DNA of 61,828 bases from Acetofilamentum sp. GTDB lineage: Bacteria > Hydrothermota > 32-111. Where the stretch lies: contig DYMB01000008.1 of assembly GCA_020721805.1 (NCBI GenBank), forward strand, positions 1 to 61,828. The letters run 5' to 3'. Shown here piece by piece: positions 61,688 to 61,828 of the stretch. The translations under genes were made by a program, and so were the position numbers. The notes beneath the pieces were generated by a model, which saw only the letters and a program-made list of their open reading frames with translations, made no database searches and was not told the DNA's origin. Numbering within the stretch: position 1 is the stretch's first letter; the number at the start of each line of letters is the position of its first letter.

Positions 61688-61828
61688 ATGATAAAAAAAT
61701 TATCAGTTTAATTCGTTCTTCTCTCTCTTATAACTATTTTACTTTCCGCTAACAATCTTGATGAAAGTCAAAATCTCTATACTAACTCTTTTCAAAATTT
61801 TGAGCCAGAATATTTTGTTTATGCACAG
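61688..61828 (+). pseudogene. Exported protein gene with an in-frame TAA in the signal peptide (partial, runs off window)
   Basis: The ATG at 61688 has an ideal AAAGGAGG six bases upstream. The frame reads MIKKLSV, then TAA (61709-61711), then FVLLSLITILLSANNLDESQ and onward, open to the end of the window. Without the stop this is a textbook signal peptide: basic start, hydrophobic core, small residues at the cleavage site. One base change (for example TAA to TTA) would restore it. A weak TTGACA/TAAAAA pair lies at 61568-61597. The product is unknown. The stop, like that at 13645, directly follows a GTT codon. Confidence 0.6.

Overview
The window is 61.8 kb of very AT-rich, gene-dense bacterial DNA. 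It looks chromosomal: about 60 protein genes, five tRNAs, no rRNA, no insertion sequence, no CRISPR and no phage module. The organism is a diderm. The window holds an Lpt lipopolysaccharide-transport set (lptB plus LptA- and LptC-like genes), two LpxL/HtrB-type acyltransferases, several outer-membrane beta-barrels, PorV/PorQ-like proteins and a secreted protein with a FlgD/Por-type C-terminal sorting module. With the ComEA-like barrel fusion, this points to the FCB neighbourhood or an uncultured relative (for example WOR-3/Stahlbacteria-like lineages). That placement is inference from gene content only.

Layout. 1-5.8 kb: two receiver proteins, a DMT transporter with a YigZ-like gene, an unusual REC-HisKA-REC protein with a MerR regulator, plsY and der. 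5.8-10.8 kb: a non-coding gap, an SLH-like lipoprotein behind a Gly-Cys-Leu tRNA cluster, rocD, a glycosyltransferase, a class V aminotransferase and tRNA-Arg. 10.8-15.3 kb: a small barrel, wecB, a sugar epimerase, a secreted C1q/TNF-like protein interrupted by an in-frame TAA, and tRNA-Leu(CAA). 15.3-21.3 kb: comF and the rod-shape cluster rodA-mrdA-mreD-mreC-mreB. 21.3-31.7 kb: UPF0173 hydrolase, rpmA, rplU, secG, tpiA, pgk, gapA, rng, a radical SAM/DUF2344 fusion, purC and nrdR. 31.7-41.8 kb: an aldehyde dehydrogenase and a run of exported proteins (dead 5'-nucleotidase-like protein, two Nuc-type PLD proteins, barrel, HhH-barrel fusion, PorV-like protein, OB-fold protein). 41.8-48.1 kb: rpoN, lptB, LptA/LptC-like genes, an acyltransferase, a DUF362 ferredoxin protein, a degenerate uracil-DNA-glycosylase-like gene and queH. 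48.4-61.5 kb: glycan/lipid genes (two glycosyltransferases, UbiA, polysaccharide deacetylase, acyltransferase), then dut, M16 peptidase, pnp, rpsO, ribF, truB, PorV-like and rpmB. From 15.3 kb to 61.5 kb every gene is on the minus strand, mostly with stop/start overlaps, so expression is probably by long polycistronic units.

Main points of interest. (1) Two exported-protein genes carry an in-frame TAA, each directly after a GTT codon, with clear coding sequence continuing in the same frame. (2) Three genes have a good promoter whose -10 ends 6-7 bases before the ATG and no Shine-Dalgarno, which predicts leaderless mRNAs. (3) The 33.2-41.8 kb cluster looks like an exported nucleic-acid-binding and -processing system: ExeM/YhcR-type OB folds, two ComEA-like HhH modules fused to a barrel, and two Nuc-like phospholipase-D-superfamily proteins. 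Its function is inferred from domains, not shown. (4) A two-receiver protein contains a histidine-kinase dimerisation helix but no ATPase domain.
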